Assembly (NCBI GenBank): GCA_016783345.1
Contig: JADHWT010000040.1
Location: 1-9,951 of the forward strand
Length of the DNA: 9,951 nucleotides
Source of the DNA: Candidatus Omnitrophota bacterium
GTDB taxonomy: Bacteria; NPL-UPA2; BS750m-G34
Reading direction: 5' to 3'
The notes under the pieces: generated by a model
Databases searched by the model: none
The model's input: only the letters and a program-made list of their open reading frames with translations
Told to the model about the DNA's origin: nothing
Position numbers and translations under genes: made by a program
Part shown: positions 1 through 7,139 of the stretch, one piece after another
Numbering within the stretch: the stretch's first letter is position 1
Layout: every line of letters starts with the position of its first letter

Positions 1-961
1 ACGGAGGATCTTCAAAAAACATTTGCTGCATCTGCCGATAATCGTTTTTTAACTGACTTATCTGGTCATCACGCGGCACCAACCGTAAGCTGCCCGGTTT
101 TGCTTCTTCGTAATGCGCCCAATTAGCTTTAAAAAATAAAGATTTATGCTCAGATAAATCCTTTAGTAACGATATGTTTCCCAAGGACTTTTCGTATATG
201 GATGTATCCATCATTGCGAATAGATCATAATAATGCCGTGACATCCGCACAGGCACATTCTTTTCTGCCGGATAATGGTATATCATATGCAATATTGTCG
301 CTTTCTCCCAAAAAGTTCTTTCCGCGGCTAAAACGCGTACAGATGCCCCGTCAATCTTCAAGCCACTGGAAACATTTGCGGCATAAGGGATAATTGTCAG
401 GGTTTCAACCGGCCAATGGGCAGATCTGGAACCAAATTCAATTTTTACAGCGGACTTCACATAGCTTTCCATGCTGCTTGTCAAAACATGCGGAAAGGTA
501 AACAAAACAGTTTGCTTACATGCGTCATTAGGATCTAATTCGAGTTTCCATTCTTTTTTATTGGAAAGAACCGATACTATTTCTTGTTTCAATTCAGGAA
601 GAATGATTTTATTAACCTTAGATTGGCAAGCCAATTGTAAACTTTCAAGTCTTCTCTGATTTTCCTTATTGCTTTTTTCTTTACCCGGCTCAATGGCTTG
701 AGCGCTTGATAAAAAATCCCTTTCTATTGAAACGTCGGCATCTTCCGAAAAGCGCCTGATGACGTTATAACATTTTGATAGCGAGGTCCCTCCCTTAAAA
801 ATCAAATGACCGCCTGTCTCAGGTAATGAAAAAAGGATTTTGAGCATCCAGCAGACCCAGAAATCCTTTTCAATAAGCTGCGGCATTACATTCAAGTCTG
901 CCGCGGCTACTTCAAAGTACGCGCGCTTATCTTTTTCGTTCAATAATACGAATTTATCCAT
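1..961 (-). CDS. AbiEii/AbiGii-family nucleotidyltransferase toxin (3' end cut by window edge)
   Basis: This is a toxin-type nucleotidyltransferase of the AbiEii (DUF1814) family, the killer half of a type IV toxin-antitoxin and phage-abortive module acting in the cytoplasm. The frame is open for 320 codons from the ATG at 961 to base 1 with no stop, so the C-terminus is missing. Family members of this type usually end a few tens of residues further on. Visible motifs, in order: FKGGTSLSK (residues 55-63, the GG-T/S nucleotide-binding turn), SEDADVSI (72-79, with the D74-x-D76 metal pair, usually SEDIDL in relatives), ERTFWEKATILH (214-225) and SRHYYDLF (241-248). The start is supported by GAGAGGA just upstream. 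It begins 13 bases after the AbiEi stop, so the two genes are surely co-transcribed. Members transfer nucleotides to RNA targets; the substrate here cannot be read from the sequence. Family assignment is secure. Confidence 0.93.
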   Translation of the reverse strand, partial: MDKFVLLNEKDKRAYFEVAAADLNVMPQLIEKDFWVCWMLKILFSLPETGGHLIFKGGTSLSKCYNVIRRFSEDADVSIERDFLSSAQAIEPGKEKSNKENQRRLESLQLACQSKVNKIILPELKQEIVSVLSNKKEWKLELDPNDACKQTVLFTFPHVLTSSMESYVKSAVKIEFGSRSAHWPVETLTIIPYAANVSSGLKIDGASVRVLAAERTFWEKATILHMIYHYPAEKNVPVRMSRHYYDLFAMMDTSIYEKSLGNISLLKDLSEHKSLFFKANWAHYEEAKPGSLRLVPRDDQISQLKNDYRQMQQMFFEDPP

Positions 962-974
962 AGTCCTCTCATCA

Positions 975-1568
975 TTATAACTGTCTAAATATTGTTCCTA
1001 TCCACACAGGCGCATAACGAAGATCTCCCATGAGCTGGCGCTTGTCATCCCGGGATAATCTCTTTTTAAGCATTCCAATGATCTTATCATCCACATGGCC
1101 TTTTCCTAAATATCTCAGGGCCTGAATAACCAGGCCGCTAACGCGCCCGGAAGTTGCCATATTCTTGGGTGTTGTCCTTTTCAAAACAATCTGTTGTTTG
1201 TTAATCTGCACTGTCCTGTTGGCGCCGTCTGTCAGAAAAATAATTCTCGCAGGTACCTGCTCGGTTAAACCAAGCAAATTGGCGGCATATGCCCCGGAAG
1301 GCTGAATCTTTAAGCTATCCCTTCCAGCCAATGCTTGGGCGATACACTCATAATTCGCTGGCAACTCCCCCAGTACAGGGTGTTTCTCTGGATAATTATA
1401 GAGTCCATGTGCCAGTCGCCGAATAGTGCCAGTGCCTGCCAAACGCCCTAAAGCTTTAGCCACGGCCGTACGACTTCCAAGATCAAGAAAATGATTTGGA
1501 GTAAAGACCCAACCCCTCTTCTTTCCATAAATCCTACTAACTACTTTATTATCAATACTTTGCGTCAT
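975..1568 (-). CDS. AbiEi-type antitoxin / transcriptional autorepressor (DUF6088 family)
   Basis: This is the antitoxin of the AbiE module, a 197-residue winged-helix protein that should repress its own operon and counter the AbiEii toxin. Residues about 8-60 form the helix-turn-helix part (RGWVFTPNHFLDLGSR, then ALGRLAGTGTIRRLAHGLY). The rest is the antitoxin domain with PSGAYAANLLGL (90-101), PARIIFLTDG (106-115) and RTTPKNMATSGR (131-142), all typical of the family. A longer frame opens at 1616, but its first 16 codons lie on the palindrome and -10 box and would be upstream of or at the transcription start. The ATG at 1568, giving MTQSIDNKVVSRIYG, matches the usual family N-terminus and has AAGG eight bases upstream, so it is chosen. 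The family is known to bind inverted repeats at its promoter. A perfect 34-bp palindrome lies immediately upstream. Confidence 0.93.
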   Translation of the reverse strand: MTQSIDNKVVSRIYGKKRGWVFTPNHFLDLGSRTAVAKALGRLAGTGTIRRLAHGLYNYPEKHPVLGELPANYECIAQALAGRDSLKIQPSGAYAANLLGLTEQVPARIIFLTDGANRTVQINKQQIVLKRTTPKNMATSGRVSGLVIQALRYLGKGHVDDKIIGMLKKRLSRDDKRQLMGDLRYAPVWIGTIFRQL

Positions 1569-1583
1569 TTCAGCCGCCTTGTA

Positions 1584-1617
1584 TTTGTCACAAAAAGTAT
1601 ATACTTTTTGTGACAAA
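1584..1617. promoter_or_regulatory. 34-bp perfect palindrome, likely AbiEi operator
   Basis: The two 17-bp arms, TTTGTCACAAAAAGTAT and its exact reverse complement, meet with no spacer at 1600/1601. The next base pair outward no longer matches. The palindrome covers the -10 box and most of the spacer of the AbiE promoter, so a bound dimer or tetramer would block RNA polymerase. That AbiEi is the binder is inferred from the family's autoregulation. Confidence 0.85.
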
Positions 1618-1624
1618 ATGTCAA
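1596..1624 (-). promoter_or_regulatory. sigma70-type promoter of the AbiE operon
   Basis: On the minus strand, TTGACA (1624-1619) and TATACT (1601-1596) are separated by exactly 17 bp, close to full consensus. Transcription should start near 1589, giving a leader of about 20 bases before the ATG at 1568. The -10 box is the very centre of the palindrome. Confidence 0.85.
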
Positions 1625-1728
1625 GCTATTTCTTCTTTCTCTTAGCGTATATTGGCATTTACGCCTCCCCTACCACAGCCTCGGCCATCTAAAAGTGTTA
1701 ACAATTTATAGATGTATTCTAAGCCCCT

Positions 1729-1762
1729 AAAATTAAAAGGGGAGCGGCGTATTCTTCGCTCC
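1729..1762 (-). terminator. probable intrinsic terminator after the GHKL ATPase gene
   Basis: Read on the minus strand, GGAGCG and CGCTCC form a 6-bp GC-rich stem around a 10-base loop. The run CCTTTTAATTTT follows immediately, a moderately T-rich tail. It starts 48 bases after the ATPase stop and separates that gene from the AbiE promoter. A second, mutually exclusive short stem (CCCCT/AGGGG, 1724-1742) overlaps it. The stem is short, so termination is likely but not certain. Confidence 0.6.
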
Positions 1763-1809
1763 TCTTAATATCGAACCAAAAAGTAGTTATGCCTTCCTGC
1801 GAATTATTC

Positions 1810-3291
1810 TTATCCGTTCTCTTCCTTTGCTTTTTCCACCAGGGCATCCTGCAAAAGTTTACTTTGTCTATTAAAGGCCTGCCTGGGATTACGGGGATTT
1901 TTCATAAGACAGATCTCTTGGGTTAGCAGGCGGGCGATATGCAATATATAGGTATCTTTCTTTAGGGCCTCTTTTTGATAGAGGGGGTGGTCACGATTTA
2001 TATAGACAATGGTGCCTTCAGTAAAACACTCCGGGCCATCAGGCCCTAAGTGATCGATACAACAACTTACCCCCTGACGTCCCAATTTTAATTTTTTGAC
2101 TATGGCGGTAGGATTTAATTTCTTAACTTTGGGTAATTTTTTTCTTCTTTTCTTCTCAGGTTTCTCTTCTTTTTGCTTCTTACCGCCTTCCTCTGCCTTT
2201 TCTCTTTCTGGCTGAACATAACCTGGCTGGCCAGCCTCAGAAGTGCTGTCTGCCAGAGGCATCAAGCCTTCCGGACAGTAATCAGGATTAAGCATTAGAG
2301 CATTCCTTACCCTGTCCAGTACTTCTGTTAACGCTCTTTTGGCACGCCGGTTTTCTTTGTAATCTGACAACTCGGCCAGGATAGGCCTAATCCTCTCCAC
2401 AACCAATTGCATCACCTCAAGAAATTTCTGATATTGTGCCGTATCTTTTATGAAACCGGTTCTATCGGTTGTTATCGGCAGAAAATCTGCATGGACCTCA
2501 CCCCGTATACGGGCAATATTCTTGACCCAATGTTCCATTCCAAAAAAATCTTTTGCGACGGTAACCTGTTTAACCTTACATTCTATACCGGCCTCTGATA
2601 TATCCTGGTCCAGCGAGGAACTGATTATAATCTCGCCATGAACTATGCCATATTCAGTCCCCTCCAAAAAAGGTATTTTGTGACCAGGAATAAATCTAGC
2701 GGTTACTTTATGGCTATTAAGATAGACTGAAAAATTAGGGGCTTTAATGGGAACGGCTTCTATAATGCGTTTTTCTACATCAGCAATGTTAAATTTTTTT
2801 GTAAGGCCCTTGAGTGTAACTTTAGTGCCATCCTCAAGATGGCCATCCATCTCCTCAATTTCAAGCGGGATATGCCACTTATCCCTGGATTTATTCCATT
2901 CTTCCTTATCAAAAACAACTTTGGCCTGAAAGCCATCTTTTTTTGTCCACAATTCAAAACATGAACAGGCTGAAAGCGAAGCAAATTTACCAATTCCAAA
3001 CTCCCCTATCCTATCCCTTTCGAATTTTGGCGATTTCGGATTGTCTCTTTTTAGGGTAGAACCTATGTTGAAATACTGTTTTAGGCCCTCAAGATCCATG
3101 CCCATACCATTGTCTTCAACCACAATTTGGCCGCTGGTTATCGTTACCTTTACTTCGGCAGCATCGGCGTCATATGCATTATTAATGAGCTCTCTCACAA
3201 GTTCTATTGATTCACCGTATAGCCGCTCGCCTATAGTAACGATGTGGCTTTTATCTATGGTCACTTCTAATGTTTTGGCTTGATTATCCAT
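1810..3291 (-). CDS. GHKL (Hsp90-like) ATPase, function unknown
   Basis: This 493-residue protein has an N-terminal Bergerat-fold ATPase. The N-box is ELINNAYDADA (34-44), the G1 box DNGMGM (60-65) and the G2 box GEFGIGKFA (96-104), so all three ATP-lid motifs are intact. TDRTGF (275-280) sits where Hsp90-like ATPases have a conserved region after the transducer fold. A lysine/glutamate-rich linker (about 362-391) looks disordered. A C-terminal region (about 400-493) has CC at 410-411 and YINRDHPLYQ (430-439). It has no histidine-kinase, MutL or HtpG architecture, and no signal peptide or membrane segment. It starts 48 bases after gap with no terminator between, so it is probably read from the gap transcript. 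AAGGA lies 12 bases before the ATG, a weak ribosome site. General 'ATP-binding protein' relatives occur in accessory and defence settings. A defence role here is only suggested by the neighbouring AbiE genes. Confidence 0.88.
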   Translation of the reverse strand: MDNQAKTLEVTIDKSHIVTIGERLYGESIELVRELINNAYDADAAEVKVTITSGQIVVEDNGMGMDLEGLKQYFNIGSTLKRDNPKSPKFERDRIGEFGIGKFASLSACSCFELWTKKDGFQAKVVFDKEEWNKSRDKWHIPLEIEEMDGHLEDGTKVTLKGLTKKFNIADVEKRIIEAVPIKAPNFSVYLNSHKVTARFIPGHKIPFLEGTEYGIVHGEIIISSSLDQDISEAGIECKVKQVTVAKDFFGMEHWVKNIARIRGEVHADFLPITTDRTGFIKDTAQYQKFLEVMQLVVERIRPILAELSDYKENRRAKRALTEVLDRVRNALMLNPDYCPEGLMPLADSTSEAGQPGYVQPEREKAEEGGKKQKEEKPEKKRRKKLPKVKKLNPTAIVKKLKLGRQGVSCCIDHLGPDGPECFTEGTIVYINRDHPLYQKEALKKDTYILHIARLLTQEICLMKNPRNPRQAFNRQSKLLQDALVEKAKEENG

Positions 3292-3339
3292 CCCTGATGC
3301 TAATCCTTATCTCTTCGTCCTTTTTCGTAACTATATACT

Positions 3340-4398
<1,059 letters not shown>

Positions 4399-4406
<8 letters not shown>

Positions 4407-4433
4407 TATCCGCTATCCGCTAAACGCTAAATT
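4399..4433. repeat. heptad tandem repeat, about five 7-bp units
   Basis: On the plus strand the units are CTATACG, CTATCCG, CTATCCG, CTAAACG and CTAAATT, in perfect 7-bp phase. Each unit contains CTA, so the minus strand carries a TAG every seven bases. The last unit supplies the stop codon and final Ile codon of the upstream galT-like gene. A similar tract lies at 5457-5491. Confidence 0.75.
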
Positions 4434-5431
4434 TTAGCTTCTTTTAAATATCTGCTGGCTGTTTCCGGTGAGGTGGGATTAATATAAAATCCTGTTCCCC
4501 ATTCAAAACCCGCTATTTTGCTTAGCTTTGGCATAAGCTCAACATGCCAGTGGTAATATTCCTTTGCGTCTCCGTTTCCGTTAAGGGGAGTGGTATGTAT
4601 AATAAAATTATAAGGAGGATCTTTTAAGGCCGCCTTCATCCTCATCAGCACCTCTTTCAGTATCCGGGCAAAGCTGTCTATTTCTTCTTCGGTAATATCG
4701 GTAAAATATGCCTTATGGGCCCTGGGGACTATCGATATCTCAAACGGTGAACGCGAGGCATACGGACAGAATGCCACAAAGTCCTTGTTTTCTGAAATCT
4801 CCCGATGGCGATAGTCTATCTCCTGCCCGACGATATCGCAAAAGACGCACCGTTCTTTATAATCGAAATAGCGGTGGGCGCACTCCAGTTCTTCGGTAAC
4901 CCGCCGGGGGACAATAGGCAAGGATATAAGCTGGGTGTGGCTGTGCTCCAGAGAGGCCCCTGCCGCCAGGCCATAATTCTTAAAGATCAGCACATACTTG
5001 AACCGCTCGTCTTTACCTAGCTCCAGGCTTCTTCTCTTATAGACCTCAATTACTTTCTTGATCTGCCCGATACTCAAGTCAGCAAGCTGTTTATTGTGGT
5101 CTATATCTTCTACAATGACTTCATGCTTTCCAACGCCGTTCATCATATCAAACATGCCTACCCCAGCCCTATTAAGCTCCGGTTCATTCTTTAGCGCCGG
5201 ATATTTGTTAGGGACTGTCCTGGTCTCCCAGCCTGGGGTATCAGGGGCGGTACCTGTTGGGCGGTCCGCATCCACTTCCGGAGGAGTCAGCTTTTCACTG
5301 CCCAGACAGAACGGGCAGGTACCTCCTTTAATGATAGGGCTCTCTATCTCATAACCATCAGGGCCGAGGTCTTTTTCGGTGCTGATGATAACCCATCTTG
5401 CTGTCATAGGGTCGAGCCTTAATTCACCCAT
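4427..5431 (-). CDS. galT: Galactose-1-phosphate uridylyltransferase (GalT-type), catalytically intact paralog
   Basis: This 334-residue GalT-family enzyme of the HIT superfamily swaps UMP between UDP-glucose and galactose-1-phosphate (Leloir pathway), or a related NDP-sugar reaction. The Zn-site Cys pair is in CPFC (39-42). The nucleotide-binding loop VPNKYPAL (73-80), KHEVIVED (102-109) and DH (111-112) follow. The catalytic motif is EHSHTQ (162-167), with His165 as the expected nucleophile and His163 as metal ligand. A second CxxC is at 195-198, and HWHVEL (294-299) and GFEWGTGFYINP (308-319) form the C-terminal half. AAGGA six bases before the ATG supports the start. It lies 74 bases after its paralog and 85 before gap, so the three probably share a transcript. 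Relatives include ADP-glucose phosphorylase-like enzymes, so the true sugar substrate is open, especially with a glucan-active enzyme nearby. Confidence 0.93.
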   Translation of the reverse strand: MGELRLDPMTARWVIISTEKDLGPDGYEIESPIIKGGTCPFCLGSEKLTPPEVDADRPTGTAPDTPGWETRTVPNKYPALKNEPELNRAGVGMFDMMNGVGKHEVIVEDIDHNKQLADLSIGQIKKVIEVYKRRSLELGKDERFKYVLIFKNYGLAAGASLEHSHTQLISLPIVPRRVTEELECAHRYFDYKERCVFCDIVGQEIDYRHREISENKDFVAFCPYASRSPFEISIVPRAHKAYFTDITEEEIDSFARILKEVLMRMKAALKDPPYNFIIHTTPLNGNGDAKEYYHWHVELMPKLSKIAGFEWGTGFYINPTSPETASRYLKEAKI

Positions 5432-5456
5432 TGTTTATCCTTGTTCTCGTGATTTT

Positions 5457-5491
5457 GTATATCGTATGTCGCATATCGTATATCGCGAAAA
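5457..5491. repeat. heptad tandem repeat, four to five 7-bp units
   Basis: On the plus strand the units are GTATATC, GTATGTC, GCATATC, GTATATC and a degenerate GCGAAAA, in perfect 7-bp phase. It fills about half of the gap between the two galT-like genes. The unit resembles but is not identical to the one at 4399-4433; the shared features are period, CG content once per unit and a TAT core. Confidence 0.7.
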
Positions 5492-5505
5492 TTTTTCATT
5501 GTTTA

Positions 5506-6531
5506 CTAAACCTTTATCTCCCTTAAAAACTTCGCTGCCTCTTCAGGCGGGGTGGGGTTTATATAAAAACCCGTTCCCCATTCAAAGCCGGCTACTCTGG
5601 TCAGGCGCGGGGTAATCTCTATATGCCAGTGAAAATCCTGGTCGATAGTGCTCCAGTAGCCTCCCTTTGGACGCTTGTAGGGCGCGGTATGCAGCATATA
5701 GTTGTAAGGGGGGTCCTGCAGCAGCCTGTTAATCCTGAGCATTACCTCTTTCAGGGTTCTGCCTAAGCCATTTATATCTTTATCGTTAATGTTGGTATAA
5801 TGGGCTGAGTGCTCCTTTGGTAATATCCATGTCTCAAACGGAAATCTCGAGGCAAAGGGGGCAATGGCCACAAAACCGTCAATATCAAGAATCAGGCGTT
5901 TCTTGTCCGCTAACTCCTGAGCTATCATATCGCAGTAGACGCATCTATCCTTATAGTCAAAATATTTCTTGGCCCCATTCAGTTCTCCTTTTACGTTCTT
6001 AGGGCAGGCTGGAAGGGCAATAAGCTGGCTGCGGCAATGCTTTATCCTGGTAGATCCGGCAGCGGGTTTGTGGTTTTTAAAGACCATGGCATACTTAAAA
6101 CGCTTATCCTTCTCCAGATCCAGGATTCTTTCTTTATATACCGTCAATATATTAGCGACCTCTTCATCTTCTAATGAGCTTAGATGGTCTATATGCTTGG
6201 GCGTTTCTATGATAATTTCATGGGCCCCTATGCCGTTCATCATATCATATATGCCATGGGGGCATTTGCCAAGCTCTCCCTCTATGCGTAGGACCGGGGA
6301 AACGCTCGGCACCACCCTGACCTCCCATCCGGGTTTATCGCGTTGAGAACCTTCTGCCCTGATCGCGGTTATCTCCGTTGGGGTCAGTTTTTCATTGCCG
6401 GCGCAGAAAGGACAGGGCATGACCTCAACCATATCTGCCTGATCCGGCTTAAAATCATTGGGCCTTTTAGCGCGTTCTGTGGCCACTATGACCCAGCGGC
6501 CTATAATGGGGTCTTTACGAAGTTCAGGCAT
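5506..6531 (-). CDS. GalT-like paralog with substituted catalytic histidine
   Basis: This 341-residue protein has the complete GalT fold. It shows CPFC (40-43), HEIIIETPKH (104-113), CVYC (197-200), FHWHIEI (300-306) and GFEWGTGFYINP (315-326), and aligns along its whole length with the gene that follows. Two active-site segments differ. The catalytic motif reads KHCRSQ (164-169), so the metal ligand His165 and Gln169 remain but the nucleophile position is Arg167, with one extra residue just before the motif. The nucleotide loop VPNKYPAL is VPSVSPVL (74-81). The frame is uninterrupted and the rest well preserved, so this is not a decayed gene. It may be a distinct transferase or phosphorylase subfamily, or a non-catalytic partner of the adjacent paralog. 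The ATG at 6531 has no clear Shine-Dalgarno. It is the first gene of the galT-galT-gap block. Confidence 0.88.
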   Translation of the reverse strand: MPELRKDPIIGRWVIVATERAKRPNDFKPDQADMVEVMPCPFCAGNEKLTPTEITAIRAEGSQRDKPGWEVRVVPSVSPVLRIEGELGKCPHGIYDMMNGIGAHEIIIETPKHIDHLSSLEDEEVANILTVYKERILDLEKDKRFKYAMVFKNHKPAAGSTRIKHCRSQLIALPACPKNVKGELNGAKKYFDYKDRCVYCDMIAQELADKKRLILDIDGFVAIAPFASRFPFETWILPKEHSAHYTNINDKDINGLGRTLKEVMLRINRLLQDPPYNYMLHTAPYKRPKGGYWSTIDQDFHWHIEITPRLTRVAGFEWGTGFYINPTPPEEAAKFLREIKV

Positions 6532-6564
6532 CTTTTATTTAGTGGTAGTTGGTTTGAGGTTGAG

Positions 6565-6597
6565 ATTGCTTCGCACCGCTTTCGCGGTGCCCGCAAT
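6565..6597. repeat. REP-like palindromic repeat in the galT leader
   Basis: Outer arms ATTGC/GCAAT (5 bp) and inner arms GCACCGC/GCGGTGC (7 bp, TTTC loop) are separated by a small TTC/CC internal loop. GAG-ATTGCTTCGC...GCAAT is the form of a short intergenic repeat common in many bacterial genomes. There is no T-run, so it is not a terminator. It lies in the predicted 5' leader of the galT-like gene, ending 33 bases before its start codon. Confidence 0.7.
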
Positions 6598-6620
6598 GGT
6601 ACGAAAGTAAATTAGAGGAT

Positions 6621-6648
6621 ATTATAGCATACTTATTTAGAAGTGCAA
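6621..6648 (-). promoter_or_regulatory. promoter of the galT-galT-gap block
   Basis: On the minus strand a perfect TATAAT (6626-6621) follows TTGCAC (6648-6643) with a 16-bp spacer. Transcription would start near 6614, leaving a leader of about 83 bases that contains the REP-like hairpin. The -35 is only half consensus. It is the only convincing promoter seen upstream of the block. Confidence 0.65.
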
Positions 6649-6689
6649 GGATTTTTTCAGGCTAAATTCCTCGGAGGGATAACTCTCTC

Positions 6690-7139
6690 TCAAAATAATC
6701 GTCCTCGAAGAGGCTGTATACCAGTATGCTCTATTATTCTTTTCACTAATCTCTCTGCCTGGATAATGCTTTTTTTAACCTCCCCCTTTGACTCTGTAAA
6801 TTTGGCATCATACTGCAAGGGATGTCTTTTTCTTCGCATTCTTTTGAAGCTTCTTGCAAGATGTCCAAAATCCTTACCCAGTATTCTGTCAACAAATTCG
6901 GTGATTGTTGTGTGAGTATATTTTCTGGTAGGTCTATAGCCATAATATCGTATTAAGGCATTACCTGCATGGATCAGGCCATCATATGCGGATTTATACG
7001 CTGTCAGAGGAAACTTGGAAAGATTAAATTTAGCCGCTGCTATCTCCTCATCCGCAAATTGCAGAAATTCAGCAATTTTATGCTTTGAAGTCTCTTCTTT
7101 TGCCAGTTGGCCAGATTTTATTAAGTCAGCAAATTTCAT
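6690..7139 (-). CDS. HEPN-domain toxin of a HEPN-MNT module
   Basis: This small all-helical protein (149 residues) is of the HEPN superfamily, typically a ribonuclease toxin kept in check by its MNT partner. FLQFADEEIAAAKFNL (25-40) and SAYDGLIHAGNALI (50-63) are the usual first helices. The active-site segment is RMRRKRHPLQY (100-110): R100 and H106 satisfy the HEPN R-x(4-6)-H pattern, and Y110 follows. In the HepT/MntA system a Tyr near this motif is AMPylated by the partner nucleotidyltransferase; whether Y110 plays that role is inference. The start overlaps the end of the MNT gene by 14 bases (ATGAAATTTGCTGA holds both start and stop), so translation is coupled. The gene is visibly AT-richer than the metabolic genes around it, suggesting acquisition. 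No strong terminator follows the stop. Confidence 0.88.
   Translation of the reverse strand: MKFADLIKSGQLAKEETSKHKIAEFLQFADEEIAAAKFNLSKFPLTAYKSAYDGLIHAGNALIRYYGYRPTRKYTHTTITEFVDRILGKDFGHLARSFKRMRRKRHPLQYDAKFTESKGEVKKSIIQAERLVKRIIEHTGIQPLRGRLF

Noticed and set aside
202..659. Two short plus-strand frames (202-393 and 471-659) at the left edge
   Set aside because: They sit opposite the AbiEii toxin, which is open across the whole region and carries all family motifs.
1577..1617. Divergent plus-strand promoter using the same palindrome as AbiE
   Set aside because: The palindrome gives a TATACT on the plus strand too, but the position 17 bp upstream has no -35-like sequence and no plus-strand gene follows.
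3041..3283. 80-codon plus-strand frame opposite the ATPase, and other similar frames opposite gap, galT and GH57
   Set aside because: They are antisense shadows of strongly supported minus-strand genes, with no motif, promoter or ribosome site of their own.
6020..6065. Possible frameshift or sequencing error around the altered catalytic motif of the GalT-like paralog
   Set aside because: The frame is open on both sides, and family residues continue directly before and after it. The extra residue is a whole codon, and a separate motif (VPSVSPVL) is also changed, so an isolated error does not explain the data.
5969..6346. 125-codon open frame on the plus strand
   Set aside because: It lies wholly opposite the GalT-like gene, which has full family motifs; the plus-strand translation shows no recognisable domain or ribosome site.
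6661..6689. Terminator after the HEPN gene
   Set aside because: Only a CCTC/GAGG stem with almost no loop is seen, and the A/T run that follows is not a T tail in the right place.
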